The notes under the pieces: generated by a model
The model's input: the letters and a program-made list of their open reading frames with translations, nothing else
Database searches by the model: none
What the model was told of the DNA's origin: nothing
Source: Konateibacter massiliensis
Lineage (GTDB): Bacteria; Bacillota; Clostridia; Lachnospirales; Lachnospiraceae
DNA: 64,000 nucleotides
NCBI RefSeq assembly: GCF_900184995.1
Contig: NZ_LT860099.1
Coordinates: 1,393,931-1,457,930, forward strand
Direction of reading: 5' to 3'
Shown here: positions 49,488-57,142 of the stretch, piece by piece
Layout: each line of letters opens with the position of its first letter
Numbering within the stretch: position 1 is the first letter of the stretch
Program-made: the position numbers and the translations under genes

Positions 49488-50780
49488 TTAAATTCCTCTT
49501 GGCAATTTAATTGTAAAAGTGCTTCCGCCCCCTGTCGTGTCGTCACAGGATAAAATACCACCGTGCATCTCAATGATTTCCTTTGCTATGCTAAGTCCCA
49601 GCCCAAAATGGTTTTTATCGTTTCGTGCCTCATCTGCCCGATAAAAGCGGTCAAAAATATACGCCTTCTTCTCCTCTTCAATGCCTGTACCAAAATCAAT
49701 TACATTGATGTAGAGATAATTTCTTTTCTCATATGCCTGCATCACAATACGCTTATCACGCTCTGCCTTTGCATAGGACAGCGCATTGTCTATCAAAATG
49801 GCTAACACCTGCTTTAACCTCTCAAAATCCCCTTGTATGTTGGCAAGAGGCTCATCAGGCAACTGAATGACAAGCTCATAGTCTTTCTTCTTACAAAGTG
49901 GCTCTAACAGCTCAAATGTCTCAATAAGCAAAGTGTCAGTGTCGATATGGTTCTTGTGAATGGACCAGTTTTTCGCATCAGTGGAGGCGAGAAGAAGCAT
50001 CTCGTCAATGAGCTTAGACATTCTCGTACATTCCTTTTCAATGTTGTTTAGGAAGCCCTCCTCCTTCTCCTTGTAGCGAAGAGCCGAGGCGCTTGTCTGA
50101 ATAACCGCAAGCGGAGATCGAAGCTCATGAGAGGCGGCGGCGATAAACTCAGTCTGTCTCTTTCTATTCTCCTCCACGGGTCTTAAAGAATTTCCTACAA
50201 ACTTCCAGCTTACCAAATACAGTGCACTGATTCCCAATCCATACACGAAAAACATGAGGATTCCGTTTCGAACTGAGGTAAATCCTACTGGATAATACTG
50301 CAGCAACACCACACTCCGATAGCCCTCTTCCAGCTTCAAAATGGACACAGCACCTGAGTATTTCACCTTATCGGAGCCCTTCACCGAATAAATTTGGCTG
50401 ACAAGCTTGTCCGAAGAGATAGGCGGGGTATTTAAATCAATCTCCTCTTCCGCCGCAAGAGACTTCACCTTCTCGACAAGCTCCCCACGCAATCCACTCT
50501 GGTAGCCATAGCCTTCATAATCAATCGGCCTGCCTTTGTCCTCTATATAGATCAGCAGATTGTTTTTATTTTCATAGTCCGCCAGCCAGGAATATTGAAT
50601 GGTGGAGTCTGTTTGCAGTTTATTTTGTATCGTGTAAAGGCTGCTCTGAAAGCTTTCCAAATTTTTCGCCTTAAATTCTCTGGAAAAACTGATGATAACA
50701 ACAACAATGACAAACGTTAGAATAATACCGGTCGTGACCGTATATAACGCAGTCAAACGTTTTCTTAGTGTTTGAAACAT
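49488..50780 (-). CDS. Sensor histidine kinase
   Basis: This 430-residue kinase has two membrane spans (about 13-30 and 172-192) around an extracellular sensing domain of about 140 residues. The phospho-accepting region is EFIAAASHELRSPLAVIQTS. The N box is LKQVLAILIDNALSYAKAER, the G1 box is VIDFGTGIEEEKK, and the F and G2 boxes are YIFDRFYRADEARN and HFGLGLSIAKEIIEMHGG. All catalytic motifs are intact. The start lies five bases after the response-regulator stop, so the two are coupled. It probably senses a signal that controls the transport genes just downstream. Confidence 0.95.
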   Translation of the reverse strand: MFQTLRKRLTALYTVTTGIILTFVIVVVIISFSREFKAKNLESFQSSLYTIQNKLQTDSTIQYSWLADYENKNNLLIYIEDKGRPIDYEGYGYQSGLRGELVEKVKSLAAEEEIDLNTPPISSDKLVSQIYSVKGSDKVKYSGAVSILKLEEGYRSVVLLQYYPVGFTSVRNGILMFFVYGLGISALYLVSWKFVGNSLRPVEENRKRQTEFIAAASHELRSPLAVIQTSASALRYKEKEEGFLNNIEKECTRMSKLIDEMLLLASTDAKNWSIHKNHIDTDTLLIETFELLEPLCKKKDYELVIQLPDEPLANIQGDFERLKQVLAILIDNALSYAKAERDKRIVMQAYEKRNYLYINVIDFGTGIEEEKKAYIFDRFYRADEARNDKNHFGLGLSIAKEIIEMHGGILSCDDTTGGGSTFTIKLPRGI

Positions 50781-50785
50781 AATTT

Positions 50786-51460
50786 CTACTCCATCTCCAT
50801 CTGATAACCTACTCCATGTATGGTTTTTATTTTGGCACTGCTCTTAACAGCACTGAGCCTTCTTCGCACAAAATAAATATAGTTGTCAATGTTACCCTCT
50901 TCAACAAAGTTATCCGTTCCCCATACCTTCGATAATATCTGGTTTCTCGAAAGAACCTGATTTTTATTTTGCATGAAAAATTCCAATAAAAGCGTTTCTT
51001 TCTTCGAAAGTGACACTTCCTTTTCCTCGTTTTGCAGGGTGTGAAGCCTTATATCAAGCCGCAGGCTTCCAAGTGTCACAAAATCTGTATCCACCATTTT
51101 CCCGGGTCTTCTAAGCAGTGCTCTGATTCTTGCGAGCAGCTCCTCCATCGCAAACGGTTTAATCAGGTAATCATCCGCACCGGCATCCAAGCCGTCAATC
51201 CTGTCATTGATACCGTTCATCGCCGTCACCATAATAACAGGAGTCGCTATCCCATCTTCCCGGATTTTTTCCAGCAGAGTCAAGCCGTCTACCTCCGGCA
51301 GCATGCGGTCCAGAATAATTGCATCATACGCCCCCTGCTTAAAATAATAGTCCGCTTCATCACCCCGGCAGCAAAAATCAACCTCATATCCCTCCTGTCT
51401 TAGCTGGTAGACAAGAGTATCACATAATTCTTTATCATCTTCAATAATCAGCAATCGCAT
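50786..51460 (-). CDS. OmpR-family response regulator
   Basis: This 224-residue regulator has a receiver (1-118) with D8-D9, phospho-Asp51 (IILDRMLPEVDG), and LIKPFAM holding the conserved Lys. The C-terminal winged helix ends with NIDNYIYFVRRRLSAVKSSA and IKTIHGVGYQME, typical of the OmpR/PhoB group. Unusually, no AGGAGG-like site is seen just before the ATG at 51460, so its translation may be weak or use an undetected element. It pairs with the kinase and is the likely regulator of the locus. Confidence 0.95.
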   Translation of the reverse strand: MRLLIIEDDKELCDTLVYQLRQEGYEVDFCCRGDEADYYFKQGAYDAIILDRMLPEVDGLTLLEKIREDGIATPVIMVTAMNGINDRIDGLDAGADDYLIKPFAMEELLARIRALLRRPGKMVDTDFVTLGSLRLDIRLHTLQNEEKEVSLSKKETLLLEFFMQNKNQVLSRNQILSKVWGTDNFVEEGNIDNYIYFVRRRLSAVKSSAKIKTIHGVGYQMEME

Positions 51461-51591
51461 AATGTTTTATATGATGTATTCTGCTGTAATACATGCTTTC
51501 CTTTCTTAATTCTTTCATTATTGTATAAAATATAAGTCACCAGATAATTTATGCTATCTAGTATTGTATTGACTTGTTCTTAAATTGGAAT

Positions 51592-52308
51592 TTAATCGTT
51601 ATACCAATAACCGTCTGTATCTGTTCTGCGGGGATGCTCTTTGAGAAAACGGCTTTTATCTCCAACAATCCAGTAATCACATCTGCTCCCATTAGAGCAT
51701 GTTGTTTTTCTGATTAATCCCGCATGCATTGCTTCGAATATCGGATAATCCCCATTACATATAGCCGGCATGAGATGTAAGTAACCATGTTGTCTTGCAA
51801 ACTCGGCAATCGGGCATCTGGAAAAATAATAATGAATTCCTGTTTGCTTATTATAAGGTTCTACCTCCATAATGTAATCTCCATGCCAATCTTTTGCATG
51901 CTTTTTATCTGATCTGGCAGTAGCCTTAAATGCAAAATTCATAACTCTTAATAAAATTTTATTATTTGCATTCACGAATTTTCCAAGTTGTTCAAAAGAG
52001 GGGCGAAGCAGCTCTATATTCATTTCATAAAGTTCATCCAGTGTCGGCTTGTTTTCCTGAGCCTCATAATATGCAAATAGAGCGATACAATCATAGGTAC
52101 CACCGGTTCCATTGTGAGTATTCTTAATTCCACCAAGGTATGGAACATCTTTTAAAAATTCCACATATTGTTGCTGAACTTTTTCCCACACATAATCTAC
52201 TTCGCTTTTCGGATAATGCATAGAAAGATGTTCAAGCATCACTCTTTTTGCCAAATTTGAGTAACATATATGTTTTTCTCTATCAAAGGCAAGTAAGCTT
52301 TCATCCAT
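51592..52308 (-). CDS. L-2-amino-thiazoline-4-carboxylate hydrolase-like protein
   Basis: This 238-residue soluble protein resembles the ATC-hydrolase family, named for a step in converting L-2-amino-thiazoline-4-carboxylate to cysteine in Pseudomonas. Its pattern includes HNGTGGTYDCIALFAYYEAQ, then YYFSRCPIAEFARQHGYLHL and MPAICNGDYPIFEAMHAGLI and TTCSNGSRCDYW. Several cysteines (SRCP, TTCSNGSRC) could bind metal or act in catalysis. No cysteine-synthesis genes are adjacent. The true activity may differ. The start at 52308 has GGGGGAG ten bases upstream; the longer frame has none. It stands alone. Confidence 0.8.
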   Translation of the reverse strand: MDESLLAFDREKHICYSNLAKRVMLEHLSMHYPKSEVDYVWEKVQQQYVEFLKDVPYLGGIKNTHNGTGGTYDCIALFAYYEAQENKPTLDELYEMNIELLRPSFEQLGKFVNANNKILLRVMNFAFKATARSDKKHAKDWHGDYIMEVEPYNKQTGIHYYFSRCPIAEFARQHGYLHLMPAICNGDYPIFEAMHAGLIRKTTCSNGSRCDYWIVGDKSRFLKEHPRRTDTDGYWYND

Positions 52309-52387
52309 TTTATTAATCTCCCCCACTCTCCCAAAATCTCTCCACAAATTCTGATTTATTCAATTATAGCAGAGAAGGAATCAAAAA

Positions 52388-52427
52388 TAAAGCACTGCAT
52401 ATTTTTATCACAATACACAGTGCTTTA
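52388..52427 (-). terminator. Terminator of the antiporter gene
   Basis: AAAGCACTG and CAGTGCTTT pair across about 20 bases, followed on the minus strand by TATTTTTGATT. Confidence 0.82.
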
Positions 52428-52438
52428 AGATATTCTGT

Positions 52439-53602
52439 TTATTGCCTTGCAAAGGAAAGCTTTAGCAAAACAGGCGTAATAATTGTTGTGAGGATAACGA
52501 CAATGAGTGTCGGAAGAAAAATTTCCTCTGAAATAATTCCTTTTTGGAGCCCCAGATTGGCGGTAATAATTGCCACCTCACCTCTTGAAATCATTCCGGT
52601 TCCAATCTGTACAGCCTCCTTCTTACTCATTTTAAGAAGCCTCGCGGCACCAGCACAGCCGACTAATTTTCCCAGCACGGCGATTACAAACATAACGATT
52701 GTGATGAGAATAACCGTAGTGTTCAGCCCATTTAAATTTGCCTCTATACCCACACTTGCAAAAAAGATAAGGGATAAAAAGCCGGATGAAATTGCTTTTA
52801 CATTTTTCTCCAGATATTTCTTGTGAGTAAGTGTTGATAGGATAAGTCCGCATATATAAGCACCTGTAATCGCTGCAATACCTAAACTTTCCGCAATATA
52901 CGCAAGAAATATGGCAGCAGCAATTGAAAAGGTGAGAAATTCAACATTTGGCTTGATACGATCAGTAAAACGGTTCAACAATTTTGGCAGATAAACCACT
53001 CCTAAAATGGAGAATAGGCAAAACAGAACTATTTTTACAAAAACATAAACAATTGCTAATGTTCCTACAGAACCGTCATTTGAACCGGAGGTCTGTGCAA
53101 CAGCAAGCACAACCGATATGAGTATAAGCCCCAGTATATCGTCGATTACCGCAGCTCCAAGTATATTCACACCTGCCTTTGTATTGAGTTTTCCAAGTTC
53201 CTTCAGTGTTTCGACCGTGATGCTCACACTTGTAGCGGTCAGAATAACTCCGACAAATATATTTTCCCATAGGTTGTCAAAGAACAGATAAGCGCCTAGC
53301 GTTCCCAAAACAAGCGGAAGCAAAATACCCGCTATCGCAATGATCAGAGAGGAAAAACCTGCTTTTTTAAATTCCTCCACATTCGTTTCAAGTCCGGCAA
53401 GAAACATAAGCATAATCACACCAAGGTTTGCAAGCAGCTTAATATGGTCGTCATACTGAACAAGGTTCAATACAATCGGGCCAAGAACCACACCGGCTAT
53501 AAGTGCCCCTAGCACTTCCGGCATTTTCAGCTTTCTGCTTATGATTCCGCCAAGCTTTGTAAATATCAGTATCAGTACAATGTTTAATAGTGTTGTTTCC
53601 AT
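52439..53602 (-). CDS. Cation:proton antiporter (CPA2, KefB/NapA-like)
   Basis: This 387-residue membrane protein has about twelve spans and belongs to the CPA2 sodium or potassium/proton exchangers. The conserved core is AAVIDDILGLILISVV (the functional Asp pair region, DD) and the early PEVLGALIAGVVLGPIVL. The end GTGMISRGEVAIITANLGLQ is characteristic. It lacks the C-terminal RCK/TrkA domain of KefB, so it is a short form. GGAGGACTAC precedes the ATG. It is a single-gene unit closed by a terminator. The ion cannot be told from sequence. Confidence 0.93.
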   Translation of the reverse strand: METTLLNIVLILIFTKLGGIISRKLKMPEVLGALIAGVVLGPIVLNLVQYDDHIKLLANLGVIMLMFLAGLETNVEEFKKAGFSSLIIAIAGILLPLVLGTLGAYLFFDNLWENIFVGVILTATSVSITVETLKELGKLNTKAGVNILGAAVIDDILGLILISVVLAVAQTSGSNDGSVGTLAIVYVFVKIVLFCLFSILGVVYLPKLLNRFTDRIKPNVEFLTFSIAAAIFLAYIAESLGIAAITGAYICGLILSTLTHKKYLEKNVKAISSGFLSLIFFASVGIEANLNGLNTTVILITIVMFVIAVLGKLVGCAGAARLLKMSKKEAVQIGTGMISRGEVAIITANLGLQKGIISEEIFLPTLIVVILTTIITPVLLKLSFARQ

Positions 53603-53786
53603 GTAGTCCTCCTTTTAGACAAAAAATGCAAAAAAATAGAAAGCCCCGCTAAGGACTTCCCACCCCAAAAGTCGTGTTCTCTTGAATCAAATTTTTTGTT
53701 CAACCGTTGCTTTCCGTATCAAATTTTTATTATTGTAACATAAAAAAGCAAAAATTGCAATTTGTGAGTAAAGCAATTATAATAAA
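53603..53786. other. AT-rich spacer before the toxin locus
   Basis: AT-rich non-coding DNA without a credible gene. The stretch 53630-53700 holds short A-runs and the segment AAAGCCCCGCTAAGGACTTC of unknown meaning. Confidence 0.4.
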
Positions 53787-53815
53787 TTTATTCATTATGA
53801 ATCTTGCTGTATTCT
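53787..53815 (+). promoter_or_regulatory. Probable toxin mRNA promoter
   Basis: TTTATT (53787-53792) and TATTCT (53810-53815) are 17 bases apart, with TG just before the -10 box. The transcript would start near 53822, directly before a 5' hairpin. Confidence 0.5.
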
Positions 53816-53824
53816 AATTTTCTT

Positions 53825-53842
53825 AGCGGCTATACAGCCGCT
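53825..53842 (+). other. 5' hairpin of the toxin mRNA
   Basis: AGCGGC-tataca-GCCGCT is a stable 6-bp hairpin at the predicted 5' end of the toxin mRNA, right before the segment that can pair with the 3' end. Such 5' stems stabilise type I toxin messages. Confidence 0.6.
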
Positions 53843-53899
53843 GGCAATCGTGTTACAGGGTGGTTGACCTTCATTCTACATAGAATGGAGGTGATGCTT

Positions 53900-53989
53900 A
53901 TGAAGAATAATTTTAATTTCAAAGATATTATGTCTTTTGGAATGTTTCTCATAGCACTACTGACATTTATTTACCTGATATGCCACTAG
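53900..53989 (+). CDS. Small hydrophobic holin-like toxin
   Basis: This 29-residue peptide resembles the putative holin-like toxins of type I toxin-antitoxin loci (TxpA/BsrG/Fst style). It has a short polar start (MKNNFNFKD) and one membrane-spanning stretch (IMSFGMFLIALLTFIYLI). The ATG at 53900 follows TGGAGGTGAT at 53886-53895; a start five codons earlier, MEVML, is possible. The 5' leader of about 80 bases is long and folded. The stop codon is followed closely by the 3' region copied by the predicted antisense RNA on the other strand. Confidence 0.72.
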   Translation: MKNNFNFKDIMSFGMFLIALLTFIYLICH

Positions 53990-53996
53990 CATAACA

Positions 53997-54036
53997 AAAA
54001 CCTCCCCTGTACTTTGACCAGTCGGGAAGGTTTCCG
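53997..54036. terminator. Shared bidirectional stem of the toxin locus
   Basis: AAACCT-CCC and GGG-A-AGGTTT form a stem with one bulge. On the minus strand a T-run follows, and on the plus strand a weaker T stretch. It is the likely end of the antisense RNA. Confidence 0.7.
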
Positions 54037-54051
54037 TTTCCTAATTAAATA

Positions 54052-54080
54052 GGCAACCACTCTGTGGCGATTGCCTTTTT
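54052..54080 (+). terminator. Terminator of the toxin mRNA
   Basis: GGCAACCAC-tct-GTGG-cga-TTGCC is a bulged hairpin followed by TTTTT. Its sequence is also complementary to the mRNA 5' end (53843-53866), so this stem and the long-range pairing exclude each other. Confidence 0.7.
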
Positions 54081-54088
54081 GTAATTTT

Positions 54089-54116
54089 ATTATAACAAAT
54101 TTCCGGGATATTACAA
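54089..54116 (-). promoter_or_regulatory. Antisense RNA promoter
   Basis: On the minus strand TTGTAA (54116-54111) and TATAAT (54094-54089) are 16 bases apart, with TGT before the -10 box forming an extended -10 element. It is stronger than the toxin promoter, as expected for an antitoxin RNA. Confidence 0.75.
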
Positions 54117-54186
54117 GCATTTTGGGATTGATTTTGAAATGCTTAGATTATTTATATACTATCACATATGGGAAAGGAGCAGTCAA

Positions 54187-55095
54187 GTGAAACTCGACAG
54201 GCTAATTGGCATTATTACAGTATTATTGCAAAAGGGAAAAGTGACAGCACCTTATCTTGCAGAAAAATTCGAAGTATCAAGGCGAACTATCCATCGAGAT
54301 ATAGAAGATATTTGCAAAGCTGGTATTCCTATTATTACACTGCAAGGAAGCAACGGTGGAATTACGATTTCTGAGGGTTATAAAATTGATAAAACACTTT
54401 TCACTGAGGAAGAACTGCATGCTGTTTTTGTTGGTCTTTCAAGTCTTGACAGTGTAGCGCAAGATAAAAAATACCAAAATATTATTGATAAGTTTTTTCC
54501 TAGCAAGAGCGAGATTTATGCGTCAAACCACATCTTAATTAATTTATCCTCTCATTATAAAAATTCGCTTGCTCCTAAAATCTCTGATTTAAAAAATGCA
54601 ATTGAAGCTTCTTTTTCAGTCCAATTTACATATTGTAACAGTTCCGGCGAACGACAGGTTGTTTTTAACCCATACTTTATAGTTTTTCAGTGGTCAAGCT
54701 GGTATGTTTTTGGATATGATCAAACAAAATGTGAATTTCGATTATTCAAGCTTAATCGGCTTTGGAAGCTTCAAGTGACCGGTCAATGCTTTGAAATGCA
54801 AGAAATTCCTGATAAAAAATTAGATTTTAATAAGTATTTTACTGATGAGATACAAGCTGTCATACGATTTGATAAAGCCGTTAAATATCGAATCATAGAT
54901 GAATATGGAATAGATAGTTTTACGATACTCTCCGATAAACGATTACAATTCGAATTTCCCTTCACCAACAAAGAATACCTGATAGAATGGGTTCTGGGAT
55001 TCGGTGAGAAGGCTGAGCTTATTGAGCCAAAGGAGTTGCGAATGGAGCTTCTCGACAGGCTGAAAAAAACACAGAATTTATATAGCCAAACATGA
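54187..55095 (+). CDS. WYL-domain transcriptional regulator (YafY-type)
   Basis: This 302-residue regulator has an N-terminal HTH_11-type winged helix (VTAPYLAEKFEVSRRTIHRD, then IEDICKAGIPIITLQG) and a WYL ligand-sensing domain (about 140-230). There the core reads YFIVFQWSSWYVFGYDQTKC with FRLFKLNRLWKLQVTG. A WCX-type C-terminal part follows. The start is a GTG at 54187, seven bases after AAAGGAG at 54173-54179; the longer frame from 54139 has none. WYL domains bind nucleic acids or small nucleotide signals. The TfoX-like gene follows after 68 bp. Confidence 0.93.
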   Translation: MKLDRLIGIITVLLQKGKVTAPYLAEKFEVSRRTIHRDIEDICKAGIPIITLQGSNGGITISEGYKIDKTLFTEEELHAVFVGLSSLDSVAQDKKYQNIIDKFFPSKSEIYASNHILINLSSHYKNSLAPKISDLKNAIEASFSVQFTYCNSSGERQVVFNPYFIVFQWSSWYVFGYDQTKCEFRLFKLNRLWKLQVTGQCFEMQEIPDKKLDFNKYFTDEIQAVIRFDKAVKYRIIDEYGIDSFTILSDKRLQFEFPFTNKEYLIEWVLGFGEKAELIEPKELRMELLDRLKKTQNLYSQT

Positions 55096-55163
55096 CATAC
55101 AGCTGTCATGTTTATTGTGTTATTCTAATAAAAAATCAGGTAGATGAATGGAGTAGGTGAATT

Positions 55164-55490
55164 ATGGCAACATCAGTTGAATTTATTGAATATGTCTGTG
55201 AACAAATCAGCGGTTTTGGCATCATACGTTACAAAAAAATGTTTGGCGAATACATGGTTTATGTCAATGATAAACCAGTTCTTTTGGTTTGTGATAACAC
55301 GGTATATGTTAAATTACTTGACTGCATATCAGAGAAAATGCAAGAAGCGTCTAAAGGTGTCCCTTATCAAGGAGCAAAGGAGCATTATATATTAGACATT
55401 GATAATTCCGATTTCAGCAAGGAAATTATCGCTATTATTGAACCGGTGACACCCTTGCCCAAATCGAGAAAAAAGAAACAAGGAATATAG
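55164..55490 (+). CDS. TfoX/Sxy N-terminal-domain protein
   Basis: This 108-residue protein matches the TfoX N-terminal domain family: FIEYVCEQISGFGIIRYKKM, then FGEYMVYVNDKPVLLVCDN and the closing IIEPVTPLPKSRKKK. In Gammaproteobacteria TfoX promotes competence through Crp, but in Bacillota these stand-alone domains have no known role and often sit beside WYL regulators, as here. AGTAGGTG lies before the ATG. It is likely co-transcribed with the WYL gene. Confidence 0.88.
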   Translation: MATSVEFIEYVCEQISGFGIIRYKKMFGEYMVYVNDKPVLLVCDNTVYVKLLDCISEKMQEASKGVPYQGAKEHYILDIDNSDFSKEIIAIIEPVTPLPKSRKKKQGI

Positions 55491-55498
55491 GATTTTTA

Positions 55499-55579
55499 AG
55501 GAGAATACTAGTATGATTAAACGCTTTAGACAAATTAAACTTGCAACAAAAGGCATTAGCATTTCATCTAGTATTCTCC
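55499..55579. repeat. Palindrome with 12-bp perfect arms
   Basis: GGAGAATACTAG (55500-55511) and CTAGTATTCTCC (55568-55579) are perfect inverted arms around 56 bases. The left arm contains an AAGGAG ribosome-like site, nine bases before an ATG at 55513 that opens a 43-codon frame to 55644. That frame runs antisense into the end of the ATPase gene. The arms look like the ends of a small insertion or an RNA fold. Confidence 0.55.
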
Positions 55580-55589
55580 CTCTATATTT

Positions 55590-56267
55590 CTATTTAATGA
55601 ATGATATTTCCAATCCATTTATGTTACCTGCTTCATACCTTTGAATCACTTTTCCCTGATCCAATTCTACTACATAATCACACAAAAGCTGGATATCTTC
55701 CCGATTATGACTTGCCAATACGATGGTCTTTCCCTTTTTCTTTAATTCCAAAAATAATTGCTGCATTTGTTTTACTCCTATATTATCCAGCCCATTCATC
55801 GGCTCATCCAGCAATAAAATATCCGGTTCTTCCATAAGTGCCTGTGCAATGCCAAGTCTCTGCCGCATTCCAAGAGAATATTTTCCCACGGGCTTTTTTT
55901 CATCTGGATTTAGCCCCACTAATTCCATCGTTTCCTTTATTTTTTTCTTATCAATCCGCTTTTGTATGAGAGATAAAAATTCTAGGTTTTTAAAACCTGA
56001 ATATTGAGAAAGAAATCCAGGTGTTTCAATTATTGCACCCACAGGAATACCTGTTTTCGTAATATCATCAAACGTTTCTCCATCCACAGAAATAACACCT
56101 TCATCCAGCTTTATAAATCCGCATAGAGCTTTTAAAATCATTGTTTTACCAGAACCATTGCGCCCAATCAATCCTGTTATGGTTCCTTCGAGAAATTCCA
56201 GTGATACATGGTTAAGAACTGTTATATTTTCATATTTTTTCGTTATCTCACTTATTTTTATATTCAT
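55590..56267 (-). CDS. ABC transporter ATPase (lantibiotic-export-like)
   Basis: This protein of about 225 residues is an ABC ATPase of the type used with ABC-2 permeases. Motifs are complete: Walker A GLIGRNGSGKT, signature YSLGMRQRLGIAQAL, Walker B DILLLDEPMNGLD and the H-loop VLASHNRED. The start at 56267 has AAGGA nine bases upstream; an ATG at 56276 overlaps the previous stop (ATGA) and could be used instead. It ends the five-gene accessory cluster and supplies energy to the two permeases before it. Confidence 0.94.
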   Translation of the reverse strand: MNIKISEITKKYENITVLNHVSLEFLEGTITGLIGRNGSGKTMILKALCGFIKLDEGVISVDGETFDDITKTGIPVGAIIETPGFLSQYSGFKNLEFLSLIQKRIDKKKIKETMELVGLNPDEKKPVGKYSLGMRQRLGIAQALMEEPDILLLDEPMNGLDNIGVKQMQQLFLELKKKGKTIVLASHNREDIQLLCDYVVELDQGKVIQRYEAGNINGLEISFIK

Positions 56268-56272
56268 AGTTT

Positions 56273-57142
56273 TCATTCCTTAATTCCAATTTTTTCTAAT
56301 GGTTTTCTTCTATGGTATCCAATTGTAACACAAGCTAATATAGTACAAATAATGAGTAATACTACTGTCGCTTCCATCGGCTCTAGCATACTTGACATTT
56401 TATTTGTTGCCAAATTTTCAATGCTGCTCCATGATATGGGGGAAAAGCGAAGCAATTCCGTCTTCTCCGTCATATTTATAACAGGATCAATTAATATTAG
56501 ACCGCAGCATACACAAACTCCTATTCTCCTGCTAAAAATACTATTGAAACAAAATAAAAGCAAACCTATGAGGGTGTTGGTAAGCCAAACCAAAAGCATT
56601 GCCCATATCGTTGCTTCCAATGGATTATAGTTGCTAATGACTTTCCAAGGAAAAATTAACAAAGGAACCTGATAAGCCGCATCAGTAAGTGCCAAAGTTC
56701 CAATCACTTTTCCCCATTGTAATTGAACTGTAACTCTTGGTAAAATAACAGCAATGCTGCTTATAAACACAAAAATGGTATATAAAAAAGAAGCAAACAC
56801 GATATATAAGGTCTGTCCAAGTCCCCATGCCACTCTACCGCTTCGAAGTACAACCGATACATATAGCTTGTCAATAAAAGGTGCATTGCAAAACAATAAT
56901 AGAACTCCAAAGTAAAGTAACACCTTCAAAAGCCCCATACTAACTATATAATCCGAATAAATAGACGTAAATATCCAAATTGAAATAGGTTCACGAATTA
57001 ATTTGGAAAACGAGTAAATATCTCTTGTATAATAAAATAGCAATATCAAAACCGAAAAAAAGAGTAGTATAACTGTACGATCTTTTTTCCACTGTCTGAA
57101 CCGAAGACAACAGCAAAAAACAGCTTTATTTATAGTTTTCAT
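56273..57142 (-). CDS. ABC-2-type permease subunit, 289 residues
   Basis: This 289-residue membrane protein has about six spans (for example VILLFFSVLILLFYYTRDIY and YIVFASFLYTIFVFISSIAV). It is not similar to the neighbouring permease, so the transporter is probably made of two different subunits. No catalytic domain is seen. The ATG at 57142 follows AAAGGAG by eight bases; the annotated longer start would be a TTG. It overlaps the end of the upstream permease gene and overlaps the ATPase gene by the ATGA junction, showing tight coupling. Confidence 0.82.
   Translation of the reverse strand: MKTINKAVFCCCLRFRQWKKDRTVILLFFSVLILLFYYTRDIYSFSKLIREPISIWIFTSIYSDYIVSMGLLKVLLYFGVLLLFCNAPFIDKLYVSVVLRSGRVAWGLGQTLYIVFASFLYTIFVFISSIAVILPRVTVQLQWGKVIGTLALTDAAYQVPLLIFPWKVISNYNPLEATIWAMLLVWLTNTLIGLLLFCFNSIFSRRIGVCVCCGLILIDPVINMTEKTELLRFSPISWSSIENLATNKMSSMLEPMEATVVLLIICTILACVTIGYHRRKPLEKIGIKE

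Larger units (their letters stand above)
53994..54083 (-). ncRNA. Predicted antisense antitoxin RNA (RatA-like)
   Basis: A minus-strand promoter at 54089-54116 would start an RNA of about 90 bases near 54083. It runs over the toxin 3' untranslated region and ends at a stem (AAACCTTCCC with GGGGAGGTTT) followed by TTTTTG. The overlap with the toxin message is entirely in its 3' region, as for TxpA/RatA. Existence of the RNA is inferred from promoter and terminator. Confidence 0.6.

Noticed and set aside
54168-54374. Alternative frames of the WYL gene
   Set aside because: Shadow frames without ribosome sites.
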